DNA from: Viscum album
Taxonomy: Eukaryota; Streptophyta; Magnoliopsida; Santalales; Viscaceae
Length of the DNA stretch: 64,000 bases
NCBI GenBank assembly: GCA_963277665.1
Contig: OY728133.1
Location: 385,901,962-385,965,961 of the forward strand
Reading direction: 5' to 3'
Part shown: positions 1 to 12,894 of the stretch, one piece after another
Layout: the number at the start of each line of letters is the position of its first letter
Position numbering within the stretch: position 1 is the first letter of the stretch
The notes under the pieces: model-generated
What the model was told of the DNA's origin: nothing
What the model saw: only the letters and a program-made list of their open reading frames with translations
The model's database searches: none
Made by a program: the position numbers and the translations under genes

Positions 1-1200
1 TTTTGAAACCCCCACATCATATGGATCCAACAAAGCTAAAGGTTTTCAAGGTGCATCTAGGAAACATAGAGTTGAAAGTACTCATCAGTTTGAGTACATC
101 ACTATGTGGTGAACCTCTGTTATTATCCAAAAGGTAGACGATAGTATCTAAATCTACATTGTTTATTGGAAGCTGAACTAGGTGAAAGTGAATACCTAAT
201 AACCTTTTCCCTAGATGGATGATATTTTATATCAGTTAGAGGAGCTTGATGTTTCCCCAAAATATATATTCATCCAGGATATCTCCAACTACAAGTTGGA
301 GATGAGGATTTTCTAAAAATTGAGATTCAAAGTAGGATATGTTGTATGAGTAATTAGTGATATTTTTTAGGATTATGAACGAACAAAAAGTTTTGATAGA
401 CCTCATGAACAAGAATTTATAACAATATCTTGACTAATTCATTATGGTATTCATTGATGAAATATTCATATATTAACTAACACTTGAGAATCATGTGAGA
501 ATCCTCAATGTATTCCTCAATTTTCTATAAGCACATCATATTTACTCCAAGTTTTGAGAGGGAGACTTCATGATATAGAAGGTTAGAGTTTTGAGTAATG
601 TGGTGTCTGGGATAGTAATATCTATATAAATATAGAAATTTGAAGAATTTATGTCCTTCAAACTTCCTCAAAACTTATTTAGGATCAGAATATTTATGGG
701 CTAGGGAGGATATTATCAATAGTATATCCAGGACTTATCCTATGTGTAAGAACCAGGTAAAACACTGAAAAGGAAGGAGGTGAAGTTATATTTTATGGAA
801 CTTTGTGTGAAATCATTTCTTTAGTTGAATATAATGTTTACGGTATCCCAAATATTGAAATTCTATGATCATGGGATTAGTTATGTAGTATACGATGATA
901 CATCAGGAGTTTGTCTATAAGTGGTATTAATATAGAGAGTAAATGTAGTATCCTATGATTATCACTAGATATAACACCATGAGTTTAAATTCCCTACACA
1001 TGATCTATAGACGGAGGATGTGGTTTATGCTATGATGTTTTGGAGACACTCTCTCTTTAGTGAGAGATGAGTTTTCAACATGGACTGAAAGAGCCTTCAC
1101 TAAATCTTCACATAAAAGGACCTAAAACTGACATAGTGGAACTGGTTTGAGTATATACATATGATTAAAAATAATATGGAATATGTACATAAAAAAGGTA
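1..1200 (+). pseudogene. Element C: eroded Ty3/gypsy reverse transcriptase and RNase H
   Basis: Relic of the pol gene of a plus-strand gypsy element that enters from the left edge. Reading across frameshifts and stops, the stretch near 399-470 gives DLMN followed by a decayed FIDD active-site region. About 600-720 gives the [12 protein letters not shown] linker, 940-1060 resembles the [17 protein letters not shown] part of RNase H, and 1085-1140 gives KSL..IFT.KDLKL. No frame stays open, so it is not functional. Its integrase half resumes at about 3520 after an unrelated insertion. Assignment to gypsy rests on the order of motifs; the clade cannot be set from this remnant. Confidence 0.7.
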
Positions 1201-1600
1201 ATTTTGTAGTATATTATATTATCCATAATTCACAGGTTGAGTAGGTGAATGGTAAGAAACCTATAAAGGCGTAGTGGTGCTTGATAAGACTGTTGGATGA
1301 TTGGAGGATGGATACTTCAAAGAACCAGGGTTCTATGAAATGTTCTTCCGGAGTGGCAACATATTCTCTATTGAACATGGTAAATACTTTATAGGTTTCA
1401 GAGTCATGGTGTTCTATGAGAAGGGAATAGCTAGTTTGGGATGATCTGATACGTGAATGGTCTTTGGGTGGCGATGATGTGTTCATGGTACATGGGATAA
1501 TAGTAGTCCCTTCTTCCCTAAAAGAGGAGTCAATTTGGGATTATTATACATCTATATGGATGGAATAAATTAAAACATAGTAGTTGATAAGAGTACACAA
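1201..1600. other. Unassigned junction segment between C pol and the DUF4283 relic
   Basis: A 90-codon open frame on the minus strand (1214-1486) has no motif I recognise and no frame continuity with its neighbours. The segment could be the eroded region between RNase H and integrase of element C, or the distal part of the inserted DUF4283 sequence. I see no target duplication or poly(T) run that would mark the junction. Confidence 0.3.
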
Positions 1601-3490
1601 AAACATGGAAAAACCCAAAGCAGCAACAACTAACCGATATTTTTCAACAATCATTCACTTAGCCTCCTTTGTTATTCCTGAAGGGCATTCCAGTCAACCC
1701 TTCCACGACTAGTCCCCCAACCTCCCGATCTCCCCCTACTTGAAAGAATAGATTAAAGCCTTTTTAAAATCCTCTCTACATTAGTGCTTTAAGAATCAGA
1801 TCTTTCACCCTGTCGTTCCTCGCATTTTTTAGGAGAAGTGTCTCTTGTCACAGGAATCACCATTCCGTCAATGGTCATTGCTTCAGCCGGGTTCACAATC
1901 TCCTGGTTCTTTTTCTCATTAAGAGAGATCAGCTTTTAATCCTTCATCTCAATGTAACCTATATTATTCTTAGATAAATAGTCATTGTTACCTACAATTG
2001 AATTCTCAACCACCAATGGAGTGGAAACCAGAGATTTTCTCTTCTTGTAGAAAACCAACCAAAATCCTTCACTATCCACAATAGGATTTGAAGATTTAGA
2101 AAAGGATTTAGAGTAAGATTATAAGATATTTTTACCTTTTCTGTTACCTAAAGTAACAATATTTTCCTATGATAGCTGGTGATCCACCTCTAACTGGACT
2201 CCTTTTCCTGTATTATAAGTATCATCGATGTGTACATAAGTCTCTTCAGAAAAGATCAAATCCCAATATTTCGTCTTGTTTTCAGAGGTGGAGGCATTTG
2301 GATGGTCTCCCATTTCTAGAAAACACTTTTCACCTCTATCTCTTATTCAAAACCTAGTTTATCATCACTTTTACAAGGTACATGATATTGAAACTGAGAA
2401 AGAACATCAGCTTTATGAGCAGTAGTTTTGATCTTTTTGAGACACTTGCTCATGCCATTGCCATGCAAACCACAGAAGCTGCAAACTATAGAGTGCCTAC
2501 AGGTAGATGATTCATGGCCAATAACATTGCGTTCCTTACAGAATTTGTGATTTTTTTTCATAAATTATCTTCAACCAAATAATATCATCATCACGTCCAA
2601 GCATTACCTTGCCAACATGAGTGGACCCCAGTTCGACCTCAACCAATAATCTAGAAAGGTTCCCAAAATGAGCAACTTCAGTTTCCTTGTAAATTTTGAT
2701 TGGGATACCGATGGATAAGGCAATATCATAAAAGATTTTAGGATGCCAGATAATCCAGTTTAATCCATAAAATCATACCCATATTTGAGTAGTTGAGTTA
2801 CCAAACTCAAAGGTATTGAATTCTTTATCCCATTCATGGGAATGAATAATTCTAGGTTTAAGTGTAATTGATCCAAAGACCCAGGATCGGACATTCAATT
2901 CTTCTGAAGGGAAGAGAATATGAAAATATCCTCATCCTAGAGATACACACTTCCATGATAAAAAACCCCAAATTGATGAAATCCACACCTTGAGATCAAT
3001 CATTTTTAGAGGCCGGGTACCTTTATGCAGAAATAAGCGAGCAATAATTGAGAACTCACCCATTTTAAGTCTCTTAGATACCGTGTCAAGATCGGATTTA
3101 ATATGCAAAATACTCCCATTTTGGTCAAATGGAAGGATCAATTACTCCTTTGAATCTTTCAAAAGTGAAATTAATTGAAGAACCCTCATCCATAAAACCA
3201 TGGCTACTGATCGTTGGAGCAGTTTGAGGCACCTTAAGATCCGAAACTTCAACACTCCACCCATCCTCACGCTGTAATTTAGGCCTTCCAGGTGCCTCAG
3301 TAGAAACCCTTTCAGTTCGACCTGCAATATCAACAGAAAGACTCTGCCCCTCTTCACATTTAGGTCTAAATTTCTTGGACGCATCATGAGAAACCGAATT
3401 TGAATCCAAAGAAACTCACTTCACTTCTTCAACTCCCGCTCTTTGAGGATCAATGTTTATAGGTGAAGCAGGCTCGGATGAACCCGTAAT
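1600..3490 (-). pseudogene. DUF4283 / CCHC zinc-knuckle protein relic
   Basis: Read on the minus strand from about 3409 down, this shows the layout of the DUF4283 proteins found in plant LINE ORF1 and related elements. A hydrophilic N-terminus (3409-3125) leads into a core with GEFSIIARLFLHKG (within 3141-2932). Then comes a VWV.FYGLNWI.WHPKIFYDIA stretch around 2790-2690, and an IGHESSTCR..VCSFCGLHGNG...C zinc-knuckle region at 2561-2343. The frame changes at least twice and stops are present, so it is dead. It separates the RNase H and integrase remains of element C. No LINE reverse transcriptase is visible; it may be a 5' LINE fragment or a captured piece. The part 1600-2340 has only weak coding traces. 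Confidence 0.6.
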
Positions 3491-3519
3491 AGTCATCAGG
3501 ACCTCACACTGCACTGGGG

Positions 3520-4730
3520 TTGAATGGGGACATTTTTGGATTCATCTATCAATTCCTTACCTATCAGAGGGTGAAGATCAACAACTATTTCCCATGTGGG
3601 TTTCTCTATCAAATTCTTGAATCCATGTTAATGTGGGAGGGTATCATGATTGTTGATTTTAGGGGGTTACCAAGGACCTTGGGGATTCATGAATCTTTCT
3701 ATGTGATTTATGATTTACTACTGAAAGTTTCACACTTTTTACTCATCAAAGAGACTCACTCAGTAAATGACCTCAAAACGATTTTTGTCTAAGAGGTCAA
3801 GCAATTTTATAGATTTACCATATACATTGATTCATAAAGACATGACTTTTTTGTATCTCCATTTTGGTAGGGAATGTATAAATCCATAGGGGCCCAAATA
3901 AAATTGATCACAAAATATAATCCTCAAACTGAAGTACAATTTTAATGGACTGTACACATATTGATGGATATTCATTAATCATTAGTTTTATTTTTATTTG
4001 GTTTATGGGATGATCATCTTGACTTGGTGGAGTTTTAATACAATAATTGTTATTATAAATGTACTAAAAATGCACCTTATCAAGCTATATATGCGAGTCT
4101 ATACCATTCACTTATCCATTAGCATGTGGTGAGTGATATAGTGGTTATGGACCTCAATTTTATTTGAGATAACTTAGAGAGAGTGTAAATGGTTTAGAAG
4201 AGGAACATTACCACTCTGAGTTGGAAGAGATCATATATTGTCCATTGGAGGAGACCTTTAACGTTATTTATGGGAAATATTCTTTTTTAAATTTCCTCAT
4301 TTATTAGGCATCTAATGTATGAGGGGACAATGAAATATAGAACAACATTTTGTAGGACCCTTTGATATTACTAAATAGTTTGGGAAAGAGGAATTTCATC
4401 TCGACCTTCCTCTGCATTATTGAGGCATGCATGATGTGTTATTACTTTGATTTCTTCATAGGTACACATCTGATCATATGTATGTTATAGACTATAATAA
4501 TTTCGAGTTTGAACCAGATACAACTTATGATCACTATCCAATGTTAAATATATAAAAAAATGACAAATTCATCTTAGGTAAGATATTACTACTTACATGG
4601 ATTCAGTGGTAGCATAGGAGGATCTAGGAGGTGAGTTGTGAGTGAGAGGCTAACTTTTAAACATTGTGGCCTGATTTTTTCAAAAGTTAGTCCTAGTGAT
4701 TCTTCTCATGGGTGATACTTAATTAAAAGG
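3520..4730 (+). pseudogene. Element C: eroded integrase and C-terminal domain
   Basis: Continuation of the C pol relic. An open stretch at 3520-3792 aligns with the gypsy integrase. A remnant of the second zinc-finger cysteine pair region (FLTYQRVK) is followed by WEGIMIVDFRGLPR, which carries the first catalytic aspartate, and IYDLLLKVSHFL, the [10 protein letters not shown] region. About 3900-3950 retains a decayed AYHPQTD..SERT block. About 3990-4130 resembles the WD..LPLVEF.YNN.YH....APY.A.YG block. About 4385-4480 resembles RLALPPSLSGVHDVFHVS at the entry to the C-terminal domain. Several frameshifts and stops make it non-functional. Confidence 0.75.
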
Positions 4731-4734
4731 GGGA
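4725..4734 (+). other. Element C: polypurine tract
   Basis: The short purine run AAAAGGGGGA directly precedes the segment taken as the 3' LTR of C and follows the end of the pol relic, the expected place for the plus-strand primer. Confidence 0.5.
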
Positions 4735-7130
4735 TAATTATAAATCACTAAAACTTTGTGCCCCATAATATTAATCCTCTCCTCTTTTTATCATTTTTTA
4801 GATTGAGAAATATTTTGATATGTGATTTTGGTCTTCATATTTCTTTTGGATGTTTATTTTTTGTAATAGATAAGGGAAGACACTGTATCACATGTTACCC
4901 CACCATAAAGGGTGGTATGCTCCATAATGAAAAATGCTACACTGTAGGGCATTGTGGTGTTGAGGCTACACTACAACAAAAAGGGATGTACCATAGGGAC
5001 TCTGGGAAATTATTTAGTTGTAACGATGGAGGTATGTTTTCTAAGGTTTTATCATGGTGAGGATGACCACACTGTAGTATTATTCTTGACATTAGTTAAA
5101 GATAATATCCCCGCTTTCGGTCTTTAGGTATTGAATACTCTTAAAAAGGTCATTATGATCACCATTCAAGGAAACCCTTTTGTGATATATGAGGGTACTT
5201 AGTTTAATTTTTTTGAAGATTTAATGAGATATTCTAAAATTAAATAGACTCCAAAAGGATTTTAAAATACCTTATTCTCCCCCCTTTATTTCTAGGGAAC
5301 CAAGAGCACCAAAGCTATGCAGAAGAAACCCCACACTATATGAAACCCCTTTATGTATTAAAAGAGCATGACATGTATGGTTATGCATAATATGACCTCC
5401 CTGTGTGCTATACTAATCTTCACCAAGTCCACTCATGAGACATATCTCTATCCCTACACTATATTAGTTCTCTTCTAGAACACCCACGCCACAGTTATCA
5501 CCCTCATGGTATCCCCACGCCATAATAAGATTCCTGGATAGTGTCCATGCATTTCATGAAACCTCTTTTCCCTGTACCATTCATTATTCTATAAAGTCCC
5601 CCAAACTTCCATAAACCATTCCTCATCCTTCTTTGATTGGTCAGGAACATCCCTTTTGGTGATTATTGTCCTTAGGTAAGTGTGGTTTGATCCCTTCGTT
5701 TTGTTAATATTTTCCTTACTCTAAAACCCATAGCATGTCAGATTAGAATAATATCTATGATCCATTTTCATAGAGTTATATTCTGGTTGTTCTGAAATTA
5801 TGGTTTAGGTTACAACATATTCTATAGACCTTGATGATGTAATTGAAAACCATGAGGTAGTATGTTTCTCACCATTTTGGGATCTATTTCACACATGTTT
5901 CTATATTATAATTTTTTGGCATAATTATTGACCATTCATGACTATATTCTCTTCTGTATGAGTGTGTAACCTATGATCCCCATTATGATATTGTTTCAAT
6001 GAGACATACTAGAAATGTTGGATTCCATGTTTGATGTTGATTAACATACTGGCTTGGTGCAATTATTTTATCTCAATATGCCATGTTGTTATTATGATTT
6101 ACACTATGAGGTGTGAAAATATTGACTTAGAGATTATATTAGTATATAAGAGTAGTGGATCATCTTGTGATGTGAATACCTTAGATGGGGAGTGAACATT
6201 ACTTATGATGATGGTGACAAAAGAACTAAAAAAGTAGATACATGATGATTCCATTGAAACCATATTATGGATTCTCTTGAGGTAACCTTGTTTTTTAATG
6301 TTTCATGGACTCGATGTCAACTAGTGACTACTGAGTAAACTGTTTCACATGACTGGAGGATGTTGGGTATCCTAACAAAACTGATGACTAGAGGATGTTG
6401 GGTATCATGTATTCTCAACATCGTAAGGTATATGAGCTCTTGATTCACTAGTGTGAGGCTTGTTTGAGTTACTATTGATACCTGCCATTTTCCATCTCGT
6501 ATAGAGGTAAAGAAGGTATGATTGTGGCTTTGTGGAATCTTGGTTGGTGCATGCCCACATTATTTTGGATTCTTTGTATATTCCCATTAGGAATTTATTA
6601 TTATTATGTAATGAACTAGTTATAATTTAGAACTCTAGTTTGTGGAATCATTAGTGTTGTATAATAAAGTATTATAATAATGCCCAACTCATGAATTTTT
6701 CTATGCTTGTATATTTCATGGAAAAATCATTGATGATGTGAAAGGGTCCTATGGTGAATGTTTTATCTGAGGATCATAGAGATGGTGCGGACCGAGTTAC
6801 ACTCCATAGAGCCATTATATTGTTATTTATTTATTTATATGCTTCTTATTCATTGGATATGCTTACCCATTTAAGAGATACCATTATTATATGATGTGTA
6901 AATCATCTTTTCATATTTTGTATGATTAAATTTATTATTAATTTATTTTTTATTATATTTCTTCTGATTTATTATAAATATTGTGACATGATATAGAGGT
7001 TATAGTATTCTCACTAATGGACTAATACGCTCATTGATAGATGAAAAACTCATGTGTATTGGGAGGAACACATGAGGTCATGTGGCACTCAGAATCAGAC
7101 CCAGTGGTGTGTGTTAGGAAGTCACACCAT
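4735..7130 (+). repeat. Element C: 3' LTR
   Basis: Non-coding segment after the polypurine tract. By eye it is collinear with the LTRs of element B. Shared blocks include the TTTTTTAGATTG stretch near 4793, the CCCACCAT/CCCCACCAT block near 4910, GGGTATC near 6366 and the CTCACTAAT..CATGAGG region near 7010-7075. The right boundary (7128 to about 7142) is inferred from where similarity to B stops and the gag relic of element G starts. C and B are therefore related families inserted in the same orientation. Confidence 0.5.
6350..6406 (+). repeat. 35-bp tandem duplication in the C LTR
   Basis: The motif TGACT(G/A)GAGGATGTTGGGTATC occurs at 6350-6371 and again at 6385-6406, one mismatch apart, giving two copies with a 35-bp period. 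The related LTRs of B show one GGGTATC block at the matching place. Confidence 0.7.
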
Positions 7131-7142
7131 GAATTATTAACA

Positions 7143-8217
7143 TGTTTCGATGAATCTCTATGTCAATTATATTGTACCAATATGGACACAATAAATAACA
7201 CAATGGAATTATTATGGAAATACATGACATATGGTTCATTTGTTAAAAAAGTTCCACATATCCTTATAGTTAAAACACAGAATGTTAGTGATTTATTTAT
7301 TTACATTGCATTAATAATCTATATATACCTTAACTCTTACTTATATTAAACTCCCATTACTTTTAGTATTTACCAAAAGGTTTCTTTTAACAATTTTCAC
7401 ATTTTTGTGGTTTCTTCCTTCCCGTATTCTTATTTACATGATTTATTTTTCCTTAGTTCTCATTCATCATTTTATAATATTGACTTCATTTAAATATATT
7501 TGACTTGTAGAATTATTACTCAATCTAATTGGAACTTGATATCATGTAATCATATGAAAATAAAATTTTGAGAGACTAATGAACTTTAGAGGATTGGCTT
7601 AATTCAATTAAAAATAGTCAATATTACGTTTCAGATTACATATCTAGTCCAAAATGTTAATTGATAATCTCATAACAATTTCATCATACTCAATAATGTA
7701 ATAGTCTTCCATCTGTCTTAAATTAAGGAATTTAATTTCCATATATCTTTTTCCTCTTGAGGAAAGTACTTCTCAATAAAAACCACTTAAAAGGTTTTCC
7801 ATTTCATTCATTATATCTTCTTATACTTCTATTAATTTTTAATTAATGATCTCCACTAATTAACATATCGTTTTAAATAATATAATTATAGGATTAATTT
7901 TTCCTTTTCATTAATTCCTAGAGATGGAAATAAAATTTCAAGGGACTTAATCCCCTTCTTATACACCAATGGATTAATAGTTCTATTAAATTATGGGGGA
8001 TTATATAATGTAAATCAATCCAAATTTTTTGCATCTTGTTGTGGAAAATAGGTTTCTCCATATGGGAAAGGTTATTTATCATAACCGGGGACAATTTACT
8101 TAATATTACCATTATCTACTCAGTTCCAATACCAACTATATTGACTTACTCATATGGTAAGTCTGTACATTGACTATAACTATTAATATTATTTCCCTTT
8201 CTTACATAAAGAACCAT
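7143..8217 (-). pseudogene. gag: Element G: eroded gag
   Basis: Minus-strand relic collinear with the gag gene of element E. The probable start codon is at 8217-8215, beside the same CTTCTTCC-like context as the E start at 46402. Matching blocks are 8040-8110 (E 46225-46290), 7760-7840 (E 45930-46010), 7500-7580 (E 45670-45745) and 7230-7320, which falls on the zinc-knuckle region of E. Stops and indels are frequent. The gene is cut at its C-terminal side by element C, so the protease and pol of G would lie beyond the left edge of the window. Confidence 0.65.
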
Positions 8218-8389
8218 ATATAAAAAATGAATCACACATAACTAAGTCCTAAAAATATATATATTGATTCATAATAAAAAAAATTGAAATTTATCAAATA
8301 TCAATGGGGTTTATATTAATGCTCATGAAAGATATGTTCTATAAAAAATTTGTCCCCAAGGGTTCTACTAAACATTATTTGATACTAAT
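8218..8389 (-). other. Element G: shortened leader and primer-binding site
   Basis: Sequence between gag and the 5' LTR of G. The last 40 bases match the equivalent E sequence (ATCTAGTTTCCAAGG...GTACTAAAC). They end in a decayed primer site, TTGATACTAAT directly before the LTR, against CTGATACCAAC in E. The E leader is 501 bp while this is 172 bp, so about 330 bp have been lost here. Confidence 0.6.
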
Positions 8390-9590
8390 TGTAACAACAC
8401 CAACTCAAGTATCCAAAATTATGTGTTTACTATATAACATTGATACAAGATACAAGGGATCACACCATGATGGATTGATCAGTTTATCAGTGTTGGAAAA
8501 CATGATACATATATTAATTTCATATTTCATTTAAATATATAAAAGTATAAGGAAAATTATGTTTTTATCTTTGAAAGTTAGTCAAATATTCCTTATTTAT
8601 GTCTTTAAGAAATAATAACATAATTAAATTTGAGGATAGATGCTTAGAAAGGGAAATCATACAATATGAGATACCATGAATACATAAGGAATGACAAATA
8701 TATAATAATAAATAATCATTGAATATGGGATTTAATCAATAACTTGAGATTTAAAATATATCCATGGAAAGTAAAAAATTCACATGGATAATAATTTATG
8801 AATCGCCAATGAAGGAAATTAATAATATAAAACATTCATGATGTTACCATTATGTTATTTTCCAATACCTCATGAATCTTTTAGTCAAGGCGTTAGACAA
8901 GACACATTCATTACATGGGTAGGTATACATCAATTACCCTAAAAATGTGGCCACCTATTTTTTTCATGATACATTTCAATTAATAGAGGAAATATCTATA
9001 ACTAGGCCCAACCCATCCCTTACATATGATAAATTAATTCGTCATTTATGAAGTCAAAAATATAATTCATAGTCATTGTGGGTTATCAATCAATAAATAT
9101 CTATATCGAATCAAGAATATAAAACATCAATATTTCTCCATTAAATGAAATAATATTCTTAATAATCATCCTTTACCTAACTCCATATATTGAAATGGTA
9201 TATGATTAATAAAATATATATATAATATAAATGGTACTTTATACTTCCATTACATTAAAAAAATTACATTAAGAAGAAAAATAATGTCAAATTAATACTA
9301 TAGAATAAGAAAGAACAAAAATATAAAAAGGTTAGTGGTCACAAAGACTTATAATACATAAATTATAGATGAACATAAATTCATAAATAAATTATGGTTT
9401 TATATAAAGGAATGAGTTTTGAAAATTATATAGTAAAAAGTAATGAAAACATTGAAAATAAATTTCCCTATGTATTTTGTAACATTTTTTTAAAATATAT
9501 TTTATAAATCATGTCTAAAAATATTATTTCATCCATAATATACCAAAGAGAAGAAATGTTTGATTTAAAAAATAGAATCTATATAAATAA
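8390..9590 (-). repeat. Element G: 5' LTR, first part (interrupted by B)
   Basis: Starts TGTAACAACACCAACTCAAG, matching the E LTR edge TGTAACGCCCCGACCCCAGC, and stays collinear with the first ~1.2 kb of the E LTR. Shared blocks are the ATTG..(A/T)GATCACA block near 8450, the GTCAAGGC...CAAGACAC block near 8885, and the stretch near 9470-9520. It stops where element B begins. The LTR resumes at 31085, so one LTR has been pushed 21.5 kb apart. Confidence 0.6.
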
Positions 9591-9633
9591 CAATTGGATA
9601 AGAAAACAAATTTTATTTAAGAAGAGAATAGAT
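9591..9633 (+). repeat. Element B: first bases of its left LTR (tentative)
   Basis: Between the end of similarity to the G LTR and the start of element A lie about 43 bases. This is the length expected for the missing start of the left LTR of B, judged from C and the right LTR of B. AATAA stands at 9586-9590 and again at 31085-31089, a possible target duplication of B, but such an AT word can recur by chance. Confidence 0.3.
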
Positions 9634-10282
9634 TGTAATATCTATTATAGAGACACCAACCCCAGCTTCCCAGAGCCTGTACCTTAATTTAATTGTCATA
9701 ATAAACAAGGAAGTAACATCTCGAGGGACCAACTAGTTTATTAGTTTTGGAAAATTATATACGAAAATAATTTTAAAATTAAAACATTAAAGGAAAAAAT
9801 ATATTAATTCCATCTGAAACATCTATAACTCCTAGATCATCCTTGCTAGAAATTCATAATATTCATCTTTACATCCTGCGGAAAAATAAAATATAATAAA
9901 TGGTGGAGGTATAATTCTCATTTAGGGGTATGTAATATAATAGGTGATAATATAATTAAAAAGTCATGGTGAATTAAAAAAACACATGCTATTAGAACAT
10001 AAACATGAGAATAATATGGTAGGATTAAAAACTGAATATATAATTCAATAAAAATAATCACATGATAATGAAGCTTGATAATAGATATTCTACTAATCAA
10101 ATGTTCACTTTGATTATGAATTAATAATATCATAGCGAGTGAATGCATGACGACGAAAATCAAAAACATACTATCAAATCCTTGGGCAAGGCGTATGAAA
10201 ATAAATAGATAAGGGCTTATCCAAAACTATATCTTAAAATGGGAATGGCTTTAGCCAAGTACAAATATGTTTTCTCTCATCA

Positions 10283-10330
10283 GACCTACCGATTCATCGG
10301 GGAGCTATAGAGGGCCCCACCCATCACTTA
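10283..10330 (-). other. Conserved LTR block
   Basis: A block of about 48 bp (GACCTACCGA, then GGAGCTATAG, then GG(C/T)(T/C)CCACC, ATCACTTA) is shared with the right LTR of A and both LTRs of E. By eye the two A copies differ at about 5 of 48 positions here, less than in nearby LTR sequence. Its role is unknown; by position it falls in the transcribed part of the LTR. Confidence 0.6.
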
Positions 10331-11957
10331 TAAGTTGAGTTAATTCCCCATTTTAATGTTTTTAATCATAAATAAGATATTTATATTAAATTTAAATAAC
10401 TTTCCCCAATTTGTAAACATAATCACTAACTATTTTGAGTAGTATGGTGAATGGAATCAAGATAGCACATCCATAGTTAAGGTGATCATAAACCATTTAA
10501 TAAAATATGGTAGATAGTAATTATAGTATATAAATCCCAATAAAACCTAAAATTCAACCTAGGTTTTGTAATAGATGAAAATACTCAAATTAAATAATTG
10601 AGGAAATATTGACGGAAATACCCCTTTTACATTACAAAGAATATTTCTTTTGGAAAAGTCATTTATATTTTCCATAATTGTTTATATAGAACTAGAAATA
10701 CAAAATTTAGTTTTCATGAAAATATTAGTGTTTTTATAAAATTAATGTTGTCTTAAAATAGATTATGGATGTTAATTTATAATAGATAATTAATCAAGTT
10801 GTCCCCTTTAAATGGGCATCCGTATCAGGAATAATTGAGAAGGGAACTTTGTAAAACATATAATTCACATAGAAGAAAGATTAAATGATCTAGATACATG
10901 ATTTTGGAATGTATACCCTGAATTTATAATAAGTATATAAAAATAATGAAGAGTTACATTAGTGTATAGAGGTAGAAATCATAACCCGAATGAAAATGGA
11001 GGTTTCGAATGAAAACCCCTACCATATGTTAGAATTTTTAATTTATTTGACCTTAATGTATAAGATTATCAAATTAAATATATTAATTAATTAGTTAAGA
11101 ACCTTTTATAAATATATTTAATTCATTTAAAGTTTATTAATTTCAATTATGTCCTTATTTATGAATTATATTGTTTAATTTCATAATTTGGGGGAATTCT
11201 TTTCATGGTTTTCAAATTCAGTTCGTTTTTATAAGTAATTATGTTCTTGTAAAATAGGTATAATTCTCTAAAATTTTAATTATATGTTATTTATAAAAAT
11301 AAAGAAGTGTAATTTGTTTTATATATTGTTTTTTCCAATATATTAGGATGAATTATCACACAACATGTTAATGATAACTGTTTAGATTAATTTTACTATT
11401 TTTAGATCACAATGAACTCGTTTTGTTTTGGAATTTTGTATAATTATGTAAAATCGTAACATACACAACATATTAAGATTTGTGATATTAATTTTACAAT
11501 CTATTTCAACCATTACAATTTTTTTATGAACATCCTCAAAGAAAATGTAAGAAAATGAAAACTTATCATCCTTGAAGGTAATGAAACAACACCTCACGGA
11601 CGACAGATCTATTTTTTGCATAGAAGGGTGTTTAGAAAATGATTGGTGACAGATTATTCCATTATTATAATAAAATTAAATTATATTTATGGTGCATGAA
11701 TTATATTTCTATTTTTATGAAGGATGGTTAGGGGACAATAATAAAAAAAAGAACCTGAAAAGAAAACACATGAAAAAGAAAGAGGCTTTTACCTCTTGAT
11801 TTTCTCCTCCATGAGAACCTTCATTGGGAAAATGTTTTGGTATTTTGATGAGACTAAGAGCTCTTGGACATGGGGTAGGGGCATAAAAATATTTTTGGGT
11901 AGAAATTTTACAAGGATAAGTGCTTGGAAGGTGTGATAAAAATAGGTGGTTGGGTGG

Positions 11958-11965
11958 TATTTATA
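11958..11965 (-). promoter_or_regulatory. Element A left LTR: TATA box
   Basis: TATAAATA on the minus strand in a C-rich setting (CCACTATAAATACCACCC). The same box stands in the right LTR of A, and a TATAAAAG box at the equivalent place in E and G supports it as the retroelement core promoter. Confidence 0.6.
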
Positions 11966-12851
11966 GTGGAAGAGTTGGGTGCGTTTCAATATTTTATTCA
12001 TTTATTTATTTTTTTGTCTGAAGATTGTGAATATTTTATTAATTATCACCAATATATTAAAATAATTTATTTTATTTATATATTATGTCCTTACATCATC
12101 CATACATCACCTATGACTCAATAATTCATGTATTGAACTTTTATGATATATTTTCATATTTTACTATTGACTAAACATTCAAGTATTTTAGAGAGATCCC
12201 AATAAAATCACACTAACCATTTTCTATGTTTATAATTAAAAAATTATCTCCATTTAATGAAAATAATATTCTAAATATGAGAAATTAAAATTTTAATTAA
12301 AATCCTAATGTTTTGGAAGAATAATGATTTTAAAATTATAACTGCTTTTATAACATTTTGAAAAAATAACTAAGGCCTCAAAAAATTGTCTTAAAATAAT
12401 TAGAAAACAAAATATTAATATATTAATATATTTTAAGATAATATAATTTATTTTAGATATTTATATTAATTATAAAATTTTAGTTTAATATTTTTGAATT
12501 ACAAAAATACCGACTCTTAATTAATAATTTTTAAATATTTGGTTACTTACAGTATGATATAATTATATTGAAATTTCATTTATAAGATGCCTAAATTTTA
12601 TTTTCACTTTCATGGGTGAGTTTATAATTTATTTTTCAGATTTATTATTCATAAGGATTATATTACTATTCCTAAGGTCAAGTTGTAATTTTATTTTTAT
12701 AGGTTCCTTAACGTCTAGAAATACCCCTTATTTCATTTATTATTAATTTATAAAGTCTGTATTGTATTCTCGAAGTGATTTTATTTGAATTATACTATAT
12801 GAAATAATAATATGAAGGAAAATTTCTTTGAAAAAAATTTGGTTCATTATA

Positions 12852-12875
12852 TTCTCCCCTATTATAAAAATTTTT
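12852..12875 (-). other. Element A: decayed polypurine tract
   Basis: TTCTCCCCT then TTTTTTCCTC on the plus strand corresponds to the TTCTCCCCTCCTTC tract of E next to its 3' LTR. Confidence 0.5.
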
Positions 12876-12894
12876 TCCTCAAAATTTCTATAAT

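Larger units (their letters stand above)
9634..12851 (-). repeat. Element A: left LTR (3' LTR)
   Basis: Begins TGTAATATC followed by the CACCAACCCCAGCTTCCCAGAG block, which is collinear with the E LTR start, and ends before TTCTCCCCT, the decayed polypurine tract. Blocks shared with the other A LTR include GACCTACCGA...GAGCTATAG (10283-10330), CAACACCTCACG near 11589 and the TATA region near 11960. The two A LTRs differ strongly by eye, so the insertion is far older than E. Confidence 0.75.

Noticed and set aside
9629..9633. Target duplication for element A
   Set aside because: TAGAT on the left and TCATG on the right do not match. The copy is too old, or its exact edges are off by some bases.
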